From Rhodobacteraceae bacterium DSL-40 (GTDB lineage Bacteria > Pseudomonadota > Alphaproteobacteria > Rhodobacterales > Rhodobacteraceae), in NCBI GenBank assembly GCA_003258405.1, contig QKPN01000003.1, forward strand, positions 434,001-498,000: 64,000 nt of DNA. Direction: 5' to 3'. Each line of letters opens with the position of its first letter. The stretch's first letter is position 1. The notes under the pieces are model-generated. The model was not told the DNA's origin. It made no database searches and saw nothing but the letters and a program-made list of their open reading frames with translations. Position numbers and translations under genes: made by a program. Positions 57,859-64,000 of this stretch are shown piece after piece.

Positions 57859-58352
57859 CGGCGGGCGCGGGGCTTTTCCTCGGCTTCCTGATCCTTCAGC
57901 GGCTCTCGGAGCTGGCGCTGGCACGGCGCAACACCGGGCGGCTGCTGGCGGCGGGGGCGCGGGAGGTGGCGCCGGGGCATTATCCGCTGATCGTCGCACT
58001 CCACGCGGCCTGGCTGCTGGCGATGGTGGTCTTGGGGCATGACGCGCAGGTTGCCCTGCCCTGGCTCGCGGCCTTTGCGCTGCTGCAGGTGTTCCGGGTC
58101 TGGATCCTCGCCTCGCTCGGACCGCGCTGGACGACGCGGATCATCGTGACGGATACGCCGCTGGTGGCGCGGGGCCCCTATCGCTGGGTCCGCCATCCGA
58201 ACTACCTGCTGGTCGTTTGCGAGATCGCGGTGGCGCCGATGGTGCTCGACCTCTGGCCGGTGGCGCTCGTGTTCAGCCTTCTGAATGCCCTTGTGCTTTC
58301 GATCCGCCTCCGCGCCGAGAACCGGGCCCTTGCCCCGCTTCGGCCCGCCTGA
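57855..58352 (+). CDS. isoprenylcysteine carboxyl methyltransferase (ICMT) family protein
   Basis: A 165-residue membrane methyltransferase with about four hydrophobic segments. The SAM/ICMT signature RGPYRWVRHPNYLLVVCEIAVAPMVL (about 103-128) is complete, and RAENRALAPL follows. In type III PKS operons such enzymes (BpsB, SrsB) O-methylate the polyketide. Start overlaps the PKS stop (ATGA), so both are made together. Confidence 0.9.
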   Translation: MTAGAGLFLGFLILQRLSELALARRNTGRLLAAGAREVAPGHYPLIVALHAAWLLAMVVLGHDAQVALPWLAAFALLQVFRVWILASLGPRWTTRIIVTDTPLVARGPYRWVRHPNYLLVVCEIAVAPMVLDLWPVALVFSLLNALVLSIRLRAENRALAPLRPA

Positions 58353-58749
58353 GCTTGGGGGTGCCGCCCCTTGAAAACGGGCGTTTCACCGTGAAAATCG
58401 GATTTTTTCTTTGATTTCGTTGGATAAAGTTATTAACAACTCATGAATGGAGGGGGTGGAGGCTTCGGGTCGGGTAGACTGCGAGGCTGATGCGCGCTCT
58501 GAACGGGGCGCTCTTCAGGCGCTTCGGCAACAAGCGGTCATCGCACCGGCCCCCAGAGAGATGCCTTGGGTTCAGGCAGACAACCCTTCTGCGAAGTCGT
58601 CACCCCGGACGCAGGACGCGCGTGACCATGCCCGATCAAACCGGACCATATGTCATCCTGTCGAACGCCCCAACGTTCTCGAGAAGTCGCTCAAGCTCCC
58701 CGCGGTGAGGCGGGTGCTTGAGGCGTCGGGCGCAGCCTGAGCCGTCCGG
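58353..58749. other. 397-bp intergenic region with repeated element copy 3
   Basis: Carries copy 3 of the repeated promoter-like element (58371-58446). The remaining 300 bp contain overlapping short frames (for example 58447-58740 and 58490-58708) without ribosome sites or recognisable protein features; none is accepted. Nothing else was identified. Confidence 0.5.
58371..58446 (+). promoter_or_regulatory. repeated promoter element, copy 3
   Basis: Half-site TTGAAAA (58371-58377), palindrome GTTTCAC-c-GTGAAAA (58383-58397, centre 58390; one mismatch), TTGATT (58411-58416), 17-bp spacer, TAACAA (58434-58439), ATGAA at 58443. The palindrome-to-TTGATT spacing is again exactly 21 bp, though the DNA between them has diverged, which argues that spacing is kept by selection. 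Confidence 0.65.
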
Positions 58750-60192
58750 TCAGAGCGGCATGGGGGCTGTGGGGCCGGAGTCCTCCAGCTCCCAGACGGC
58801 GGTCCAGGTGTCGGCGTTGCGTTCGAGGCGGAGGAAGTTGCGTTCGGCGGCGTAGACGCCGCCCTGCCCCGGCAGCGGGTGGAGGCGGATCGGGTGTCTG
58901 GGGAGCGGCGCCTCGCCGAAGCGGGCGAGTACGCCCAGCACCGTGGCATAGGCGCCCGGCGGGGCGGGGTGGGAGATGCCGGAGGCGACGAGCTGGTGGA
59001 TATCGCCCTCCGCGGTCTTCATCGTGCCGCGGGTCGCGAGGTGGATCTCGCCCGAGAGCAGGCTCACGCGGCAGCCCGGGCGCTCGTGCACGGCGACGAG
59101 CGCGCGGAGGAAGTCGCGCCATTCCTCGCGGTGCCAGCGGCTCTGCCACTGATCGCGCAGGTCGTCCTCGTATTTCTCCATCCAGGGGGTGAGCTTCATC
59201 AGCCGCTCGACGATCGAGAGCCGCGGCCCGAGGGCGGGGACGCTCGAGACGAGGAGCACGCGGCCCTCGCGGACCGAGGCCAGATCGGCGCGGAAGGCGC
59301 GCCAGCCGGCCTCGCCCATCACCCGCTCGGGCCGGCGTTCGGAGCGCAGGTCCGGGGCGAGCAGGGTGGCGCCGGGGATCTCCACCCGCCAGCCGAGCGA
59401 CTGGCCGGAGCGGTCGGAGCAGATCTCGGGCACCTCGCCGGGCGCGGCGGCGAACTGGAAGATCAGGAAGTGGTCGCGGGCGGCGGCGAAGAGCGCGCGG
59501 CCGAGCGGCGAGTCGAGCTTGCGCTCCTTGAGCGAGCCCCAGCCGTCGCAGATGTCGTGATCGTCCCACATGGCGAGGGAGGGCACGCGCGCGGCGAGCC
59601 AGGCGAAGCCCGGCTGGGCGAGCTGTTCGGTGTAGCGCTCGAAGAAGGCTTCCGAGAGGGCGGCGGAGAGCTCGGCCGTCGTGTCCTCGCGCAGGTTCTG
59701 CGGCACGGCTTTCGGCCAGCCCGTGGCGAGCGGGTGGGCCTCGGTCACCTCGTCGGCATAGAGCTGGTCGCCGCCGTGGAGCAGGAGGTTGAGCGGGCGG
59801 TCGCGGTGGCGCTCGGCGAGGCGGCGCCACATGAGGTTGCGCTCGTCGCCCGGCCGGGAGAGATCGCCGTGCTCCTGGCCGTTGCAGGAGACGAAGCCGA
59901 TGTGGAGATCGCCGGAGAGATCGGCCGCCACCTCGAAGCTCTCGCCGTCGAAGCGGTAGGCGGCGCCCGCCGTCGCGGGCAGATCGAAGCTGTAGCGGAG
60001 CACGTCGCGGCCGCCGCACTGCCAGATGCGTTCGGGGGAGACGGGGCCTGCGTCGGTCTCGAGCGCGGGCGGCGTGCCCTCGCCCTCCGGGGTGACGACG
60101 AGCGCCGCGAGGCGGAGCCTTTCCCTGTCGCAGCCCCTGAGATAGAGGATCGGGCCGATGCGCCCGCCCCCGTCCGTCTGCCCTTCCTGCAT
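58750..60192 (-). CDS. alkaline phosphatase D (PhoD)-like metallophosphatase
   Basis: A 480-residue PhoD-like metallophosphoesterase. Motifs seen are GFVSCNGQEHGDLSR, LLLHGGDQLYADEV (metal Asp), LAMWDDHDICDGWGS (metal Asp-His), LLVSSVPALGPR and SLLSGEIHLATRG (metal His). An N-terminal beta-sandwich occupies about the first 130 residues. No Sec or Tat signal is seen from ATG 60192, so unlike secreted PhoD it is likely cytoplasmic. GGAAGGAG lies 6 nt before ATG; the frame to 60306 is ignored. Confidence 0.9.
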   Translation of the reverse strand: MQEGQTDGGGRIGPILYLRGCDRERLRLAALVVTPEGEGTPPALETDAGPVSPERIWQCGGRDVLRYSFDLPATAGAAYRFDGESFEVAADLSGDLHIGFVSCNGQEHGDLSRPGDERNLMWRRLAERHRDRPLNLLLHGGDQLYADEVTEAHPLATGWPKAVPQNLREDTTAELSAALSEAFFERYTEQLAQPGFAWLAARVPSLAMWDDHDICDGWGSLKERKLDSPLGRALFAAARDHFLIFQFAAAPGEVPEICSDRSGQSLGWRVEIPGATLLAPDLRSERRPERVMGEAGWRAFRADLASVREGRVLLVSSVPALGPRLSIVERLMKLTPWMEKYEDDLRDQWQSRWHREEWRDFLRALVAVHERPGCRVSLLSGEIHLATRGTMKTAEGDIHQLVASGISHPAPPGAYATVLGVLARFGEAPLPRHPIRLHPLPGQGGVYAAERNFLRLERNADTWTAVWELEDSGPTAPMPL

Positions 60193-60300
60193 CGCCGCTC
60201 CTTCCGTAGTGCCCCACGCGCACACCCACCCGCGCGCGCCCCAACACATGTGGCGCGGAGCGGCTGCGGGCAATCCCCGATCGGACGGATGGGCGGGCTC

Positions 60301-60329
60301 TTGCAAATCCCGCGATCCGGGGCTATAGG
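60301..60329 (+). promoter_or_regulatory. sigma-70 promoter of rpmI-rplT
   Basis: TTGCAA (60301-60306), 17-bp spacer, TATAGG (60324-60329), giving a leader of about 70 nt before rpmI. Good match and spacing for the housekeeping sigma factor. Confidence 0.6.
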
Positions 60330-60404
60330 CCCGTCTTCCCGGGCGCGCCGGCTGAAAGGGCTGCCGAGTTGCGCTGCGTGACCAATCCGCGAGAGGAGAT
60401 GGAA

Positions 60405-60605
60405 ATGCCCAAGATGAAGACGAAGTCGAGCGCCAAGAAGCGCTTCAAGGTGACGGCCACGGGCCGCGTGCTGGCCGCACAGGCCGGCAAGCGCCATGGC
60501 ATGATCAAGCGGTCCACGAAGTTCATCCGTCAGGCGCGCGGCACCAGCACGCTCTCCGATCCGGATGCGAAGATCGTGAAATCCTACATGCCCTACGCCC
60601 GCTGA
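60405..60605 (+). CDS. rpmI: 50S ribosomal protein L35
   Basis: L35, 66 residues, basic: [33 protein letters not shown]. Component of the large ribosomal subunit. GAGAGGAG lies just upstream of ATG 60405; the frame to 60369 is not used. 17 bp to rplT. infC is not adjacent in this window. Confidence 0.98.
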   Translation: MPKMKTKSSAKKRFKVTATGRVLAAQAGKRHGMIKRSTKFIRQARGTSTLSDPDAKIVKSYMPYAR

Positions 60606-60622
60606 CCAGGAGGCCTTGAGAG

Positions 60623-60982
60623 ATGTCCCGAGTTAAGGGTGGCGTGAAGACTCACGCCCGTCACCGCAAGATCGTCAAGCAGGCTGCCGGCTACTATGGC
60701 GCCCGCTCCACCAACTTCCGCACCGCGAAGCAGGCCGTCGACAAGGCGCTGCAGTATGCGACGCGCGACCGCAAGGTGCGCAAGCGGAACTTCCGCGCGC
60801 TCTGGATCCAGCGCATCAACGCCGCCGTGCGCGAGCACGATGCCGGCATGACCTATTCGCGTTTCATCAACGGCCTCGACAAGGCCGGGATCGAGGTCGA
60901 CCGCAAGGTGCTCGCCGATCTCGCCGTCCACGAGCCGGCCGCGTTCAACGCGATCGTCGATCAGGCCAGGGCGGCTCTCTGA
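60623..60982 (+). CDS. rplT: 50S ribosomal protein L20
   Basis: L20, 119 residues, with the long basic N-terminal helix ([38 protein letters not shown]) and [24 protein letters not shown]. Essential early 50S assembly protein; in many bacteria it represses its own operon by binding the leader. AGGAGG is upstream of ATG 60623. Confidence 0.99.
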   Translation: MSRVKGGVKTHARHRKIVKQAAGYYGARSTNFRTAKQAVDKALQYATRDRKVRKRNFRALWIQRINAAVREHDAGMTYSRFINGLDKAGIEVDRKVLADLAVHEPAAFNAIVDQARAAL

Positions 60983-61011
60983 GCCCCTTCCGCCAGACCG
61001 GATTTCAGGAT

Positions 61012-61038
61012 GCCCGGACCGCGCGGTCCGGGCATTTT
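61012..61038 (+). terminator. intrinsic terminator of rpmI-rplT
   Basis: GCCCGGACC (61012-61020), loop gcgc, GGTCCGGGC (61025-61033), then ATTTT. Located 30 nt after the rplT stop; stem plus T-run fit a Rho-independent terminator. Confidence 0.85.
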
Positions 61039-61079
61039 CGTTTCCGCGCCCCGGTGGGGACGCGGCAGGGCCGGCGCCC

Positions 61080-62381
61080 TCAGTCGGCGGCGACGCCGAA
61101 GATGGCGAGATCGACGGAATTGGCCATCGCCTCGTAGCCCGCGTCGTTCGGATGCAGGTGGTCGCCCGAATCGTATTCGGCGCGGATATGCGCCGGGTTT
61201 TCCGGATCGCGCACCACCGCGTCGAAATCGATCACGCCGTCGAAGGCGCCGCCGTTGCGGATCCAGTCGTTGACCGCGAGGCGCTTGGCCTCCTTGTCCT
61301 CGTTGTAGAAGCCCTCGAGCGGGCCGCCGGCGAAGGTGTCGGCGAAGGGGGTGAGGGTCGCGCCGAAGATTCGGATGCCCTGCATGTGCGCCCGTTCGAT
61401 CAGCTGGCGGTAGCCCGCGATGATGTCCTCGGCGCTCGGCGCGGGTTCGGTCGGAGCGGTGAGCGGCGAATCCGGCCAGCCGATGTCGTTGATCCCCATC
61501 ATCAGCACCATCGCCTCCACATGCGGATGGGCCAGCACGTCGTCGTTGAAGCGGGCGAGCGCGTTGACGCCCAGCTGGTCGGTGAGCACGCGCGCGCCCG
61601 AAATGCCCTCGTTGAGCACGGTGAGGCTGGATCCGGCCTCGACGAGGCGCTCGGCCAGCACGTCGGGCCAGCGGTTGTTCCCGTTCGGGGTCGAGCCGTC
61701 GCCGTCGGTGATCGAGTCGGCGAGGAAGACGATGGAGCCGGGCGCGTCGCCGGTCTGGACCTGGATGCCGCTGAGGAAGAAGCGGGAGTCGAAGGTCTGC
61801 GCCGCCTCGAAGCTCTCCTCGCCGGTGAAATCGCCGTTGACCGAGATATAGGCGGTCTGGCGGCCGTCGTTGTGCCAGGTGGTGAGCGGCGTCACCTCGG
61901 GGAAGTAGGTGGTGACGGCGATCTCGGAGAGATCCTCGACGGCGAGCGCGACCGGATCGCTCCAGGCCAGCGCGCCGGGCGGGATGGTGAAGCTTTCCTC
62001 GCCCGAGAAGGTCAGGGCCATGTCGGTGGCGGCGTCGATGGCGCCGTCCTCGCCCGCGCGGGCGACATGGGCCCGGCCGATCACCAGGGGCATCGCGCCG
62101 TAGCGGTTGGAGAACTTCACCCGGACGGCATCGCCGCCCTGCGAGATGCGCGCGACCTGGCGGATGGTCTGATCGCGGACCGAGCGGGGGATCGGGGCGG
62201 CGGCGAAGAAGTCCTCGCCCCAGATCGGCTGCGGGCTGGCCGACCAGGTGCCGACCCAGGTGCCGCCCTCGGCGCGTGCGGCCGGCGCCGGCAGGAGCGT
62301 TTGCAGGCCGAGGGCGAGCGCCCCGGCCGTGACGGCCATGCGGCAGCGGCGGGGACGGGCCCCGGCAATCGTTCCACGCAT
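61080..62381 (-). CDS. secreted SGNH/GDSL-type hydrolase
   Basis: A 433-residue esterase-like protein with a signal peptide (MAVTAGALALGLQTLLPAPAARAEGG within the first 47 residues). A beta-rich N-terminal domain (VGTWSASPQPIWGEDFFA, the typical start) is followed by the SGNH core: block I IVFLADSITDGDGS (Ser nucleophile; AD-S instead of GD-S), block III MMGINDIGWPDSP and block V DSGDHLHPNDAGYEAMA (catalytic Asp-His). It hydrolyses an ester or acyl group outside the cytoplasm. The frame continues upstream to 62723, but the signal peptide fixes ATG 62381. Divergent from the phospholipase D gene. Confidence 0.9.
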   Translation of the reverse strand: MRGTIAGARPRRCRMAVTAGALALGLQTLLPAPAARAEGGTWVGTWSASPQPIWGEDFFAAAPIPRSVRDQTIRQVARISQGGDAVRVKFSNRYGAMPLVIGRAHVARAGEDGAIDAATDMALTFSGEESFTIPPGALAWSDPVALAVEDLSEIAVTTYFPEVTPLTTWHNDGRQTAYISVNGDFTGEESFEAAQTFDSRFFLSGIQVQTGDAPGSIVFLADSITDGDGSTPNGNNRWPDVLAERLVEAGSSLTVLNEGISGARVLTDQLGVNALARFNDDVLAHPHVEAMVLMMGINDIGWPDSPLTAPTEPAPSAEDIIAGYRQLIERAHMQGIRIFGATLTPFADTFAGGPLEGFYNEDKEAKRLAVNDWIRNGGAFDGVIDFDAVVRDPENPAHIRAEYDSGDHLHPNDAGYEAMANSVDLAIFGVAAD

Positions 62382-62535
62382 ATTCTTTTTCTCCCTGAAT
62401 TTTTTTATGCGCCCGTTATCCGCAACCAATTCCGTCGAGGCAAGGCAAACGGCGGGAATGGCGACGAGGGCATTGCTCGCCGGGCCGGACGCGCGCACTA
62501 TGTGCAGGGCAGACTGCCCGCAATTTCCGGTGACC

Positions 62536-63999
62536 ATGCCTTGTCTTGATGACCTCCCCGCCCCGTCCTTCCTCGTACCCGGCGAGACGGTGTGGCGCGT
62601 GGCGGAGGCCGAACGGCTGGCCTTCATCGTCGATGCGGAGGATTTCTTCCGGCTGGCGAAGCAGGCGATGCTGGCCGCTCGGCATTCGGTGTTTCTCATC
62701 GGCTGGGATTTCGATGCGCGCATCGAACTCGAGCCCGAGGGGCGGACGCTCGAGGGGCCGAACCGGATCGGAGCATTCCTGAACTGGCTGGCGAAATCGC
62801 GGCCCGAACTCGATCTCAGGGTGCTGAAATGGGATATCGGGCTCCTGCATTCGCTGGGCCGCGGCGAGACGCCCGCCTTCCTGCTCTACTGGCGCTTCCG
62901 GCGGCGCTTGGACCTGAGGCTCGACGGGGCGCATCCGCCGGTCTCGGCCCATCACATGAAGCTCATCGTGGTGGATGACGCGCTGGCCTTCTGCGGCGGC
63001 ATCGACATGACGGAGGGCCGCTGGGACACGCGGGCCCATGCGCCGGAGCGCGAGGGGCGCCGCGCCCCGGACGGCGAGATCCAGAAACCCTGGCACGATA
63101 CCACGACCTGCGTCTCGGGCCCGGCGGCCCGCGCGCTCGGCGATCTCGCCCGCCTGCGCTGGAAGAACGCGACCGGCAAGGACATCCCGGATGTCCCGCC
63201 GAGCGAGGGGCTCTGGCCGGACGAGCTTGCGCCGCATTTCCGCAACGTGGAGATCGGCATTGCCCGCACGATGCCGGAATACAAGGAGACGCCGCAGATC
63301 AGCGAGATCGAGAAGGCGACGGAGGCGATCCTGCGCAGCGCCGAGCGCACGCTCTACATCGAGAACCAGTATCTCGCCTCGCGCAAGATCGCCGAGATCA
63401 TGGCCGAGCGGCTGCGTGCGCCGGACGGACCCGAGATCGTGGTGATCTGCCCACGGGATTCCGACGGCTGGCTCGAGTCGAAGGCGATGGACACGGCGCG
63501 GGCGCGGCTGATCGAGTTCCTGCGCGGCGAGGACCGGTACGGGCGCTTCCGGATCTTCTATCCGGTCAATGCCGATGACACGCCGATCTATGTCCATGCC
63601 AAGGTGATGATCGCGGACGACAGCATCCTCAAGGTCGGCTCGGCCAATCTCAACAACCGCTCGATGGGCTATGACACCGAGTGCGACATCCTGATCGAGG
63701 CGACCACCGAGGAGATGCGCGAGACGATCACCGCGATCCGCAACGACCTCCTGGCCGAGCAGGTGGACGCCACGCCGGACGCGGTGGCCAAGGCGGTCGC
63801 GGCCTCGGGCGGCTCGATCATCGGCGCGATCGAGGCGCTCAACCCGGATGCGCAGAGGCGGCTCGTGCGCATGGAGGTGGAGGAGCACAGCCTCGACGAG
63901 GAGATGCTGGCGGAATCGGATGCCGCCGATCCGATCCGCCCGGTCACCTTCCGCGAGGCGGTGACGAGCCTCTTCCGGAGCTTCCGGCGCAAGCTCTGA
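62536..63999 (+). CDS. phospholipase D family protein
   Basis: A 487-residue phospholipase D superfamily protein with two complete HKD motifs: SAHHMKLIVVDDALAFCGG (His140, Lys142, Asp147) and YVHAKVMIADDSILKVGSANLNNRSMG (His354). No signal peptide is seen. Like plant and bacterial PLDs of the two-HKD type, it acts on phosphatidyl groups, by hydrolysis or transfer; a cardiolipin-synthase role is less likely because the N-terminal membrane helices are missing. The gene ends one base before the window edge and is complete. Confidence 0.92.
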   Translation: MPCLDDLPAPSFLVPGETVWRVAEAERLAFIVDAEDFFRLAKQAMLAARHSVFLIGWDFDARIELEPEGRTLEGPNRIGAFLNWLAKSRPELDLRVLKWDIGLLHSLGRGETPAFLLYWRFRRRLDLRLDGAHPPVSAHHMKLIVVDDALAFCGGIDMTEGRWDTRAHAPEREGRRAPDGEIQKPWHDTTTCVSGPAARALGDLARLRWKNATGKDIPDVPPSEGLWPDELAPHFRNVEIGIARTMPEYKETPQISEIEKATEAILRSAERTLYIENQYLASRKIAEIMAERLRAPDGPEIVVICPRDSDGWLESKAMDTARARLIEFLRGEDRYGRFRIFYPVNADDTPIYVHAKVMIADDSILKVGSANLNNRSMGYDTECDILIEATTEEMRETITAIRNDLLAEQVDATPDAVAKAVAASGGSIIGAIEALNPDAQRRLVRMEVEEHSLDEEMLAESDAADPIRPVTFREAVTSLFRSFRRKL

Positions 64000-64000
64000 G

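Noticed and set aside
58447-58740. Two short plus-strand frames after element copy 3
   Set aside because: No ribosome site, no recognisable protein features; frames overlap each other.

Overview
The window is one piece of a high-GC alphaproteobacterial chromosome, most likely from the order Rhodobacterales (Paracoccaceae/Roseobacter type). Support for this is the gene neighbourhoods dnaG-rpoD, comF/grxC/nitrilase/marR beside an NDUFAF5-like methyltransferase and hemH, argJ-mutT beside a parvulin and secA, accD-folC, yfgM-bamB-der, N-formylglutamate amidohydrolase opposite pyk, and rpmI-rplT. Coding density is high and strand use is mixed. I see no rRNA, tRNA, CRISPR array, insertion sequence or prophage. 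All statements come from reading the sequence; no database search was run.

Layout. 1-5.7 kb: end of an L,D-transpeptidase, a divergent Lrp/LysE pair, primase and the housekeeping sigma factor. 5.7-9.2 kb: a secreted RTX protein, a glycosyltransferase and a small exported protein. 9.2-26.4 kb: mostly housekeeping (pip, ubiG, a comF-grxC-nitrilase-marR operon, hemH, mutT-argJ-parvulin, secA, accD-folC, a deaminase, an HD hydrolase, a CPBP protease). 26.7-30.3 kb: yfgM-bamB-der on the minus strand, coupling outer-membrane assembly and ribosome GTPase genes. 30.5-35.1 kb: a two-gene RND efflux operon. 35.1-36.6 kb: an orphan KAP-type P-loop NTPase with an AT-rich 3' end. 36.7-46.6 kb: thiolase, a glutathionyl-hydroquinone reductase-like protein, a three-gene D-amino-acid cluster (DgcN, DgcA, D-amino acid transaminase), small conserved genes and pyruvate kinase.

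47.1-56.6 kb is an accessory catabolic island: flavin monooxygenase, RidA, DUF1028, LysR regulator, ArgE-like deacylase, Rieske oxygenase, AraC regulator, GMC oxidoreductase and a shikimate-dehydrogenase-like protein. The enzyme set suggests oxidative breakdown of a nitrogen-containing, possibly N-acylated, compound; the substrate is unknown. 56.8-58.4 kb holds a type III polyketide synthase translationally coupled to an ICMT-type methyltransferase, a pairing seen in alkylresorcinol or alkylpyrone methyl ether pathways. 58.7-64 kb: a PhoD-like phosphatase, rpmI-rplT, a secreted SGNH hydrolase and a phospholipase D.

The most unusual signal is a family of three near-identical intergenic elements (36553-36634 minus, 46653-46738 plus, 58371-58446 plus). 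Each has a palindrome TTTTCAC-n-GTGAAAA (or a one-base variant) centred exactly 21 bp before a TTGATT hexamer, then a 17-bp spacer and TAACAT or TAACAA. One copy reads into the KAP NTPase; the other two read into stretches with no clear gene. They look like promoters of an undescribed regulon, or mobile promoter/sRNA units.
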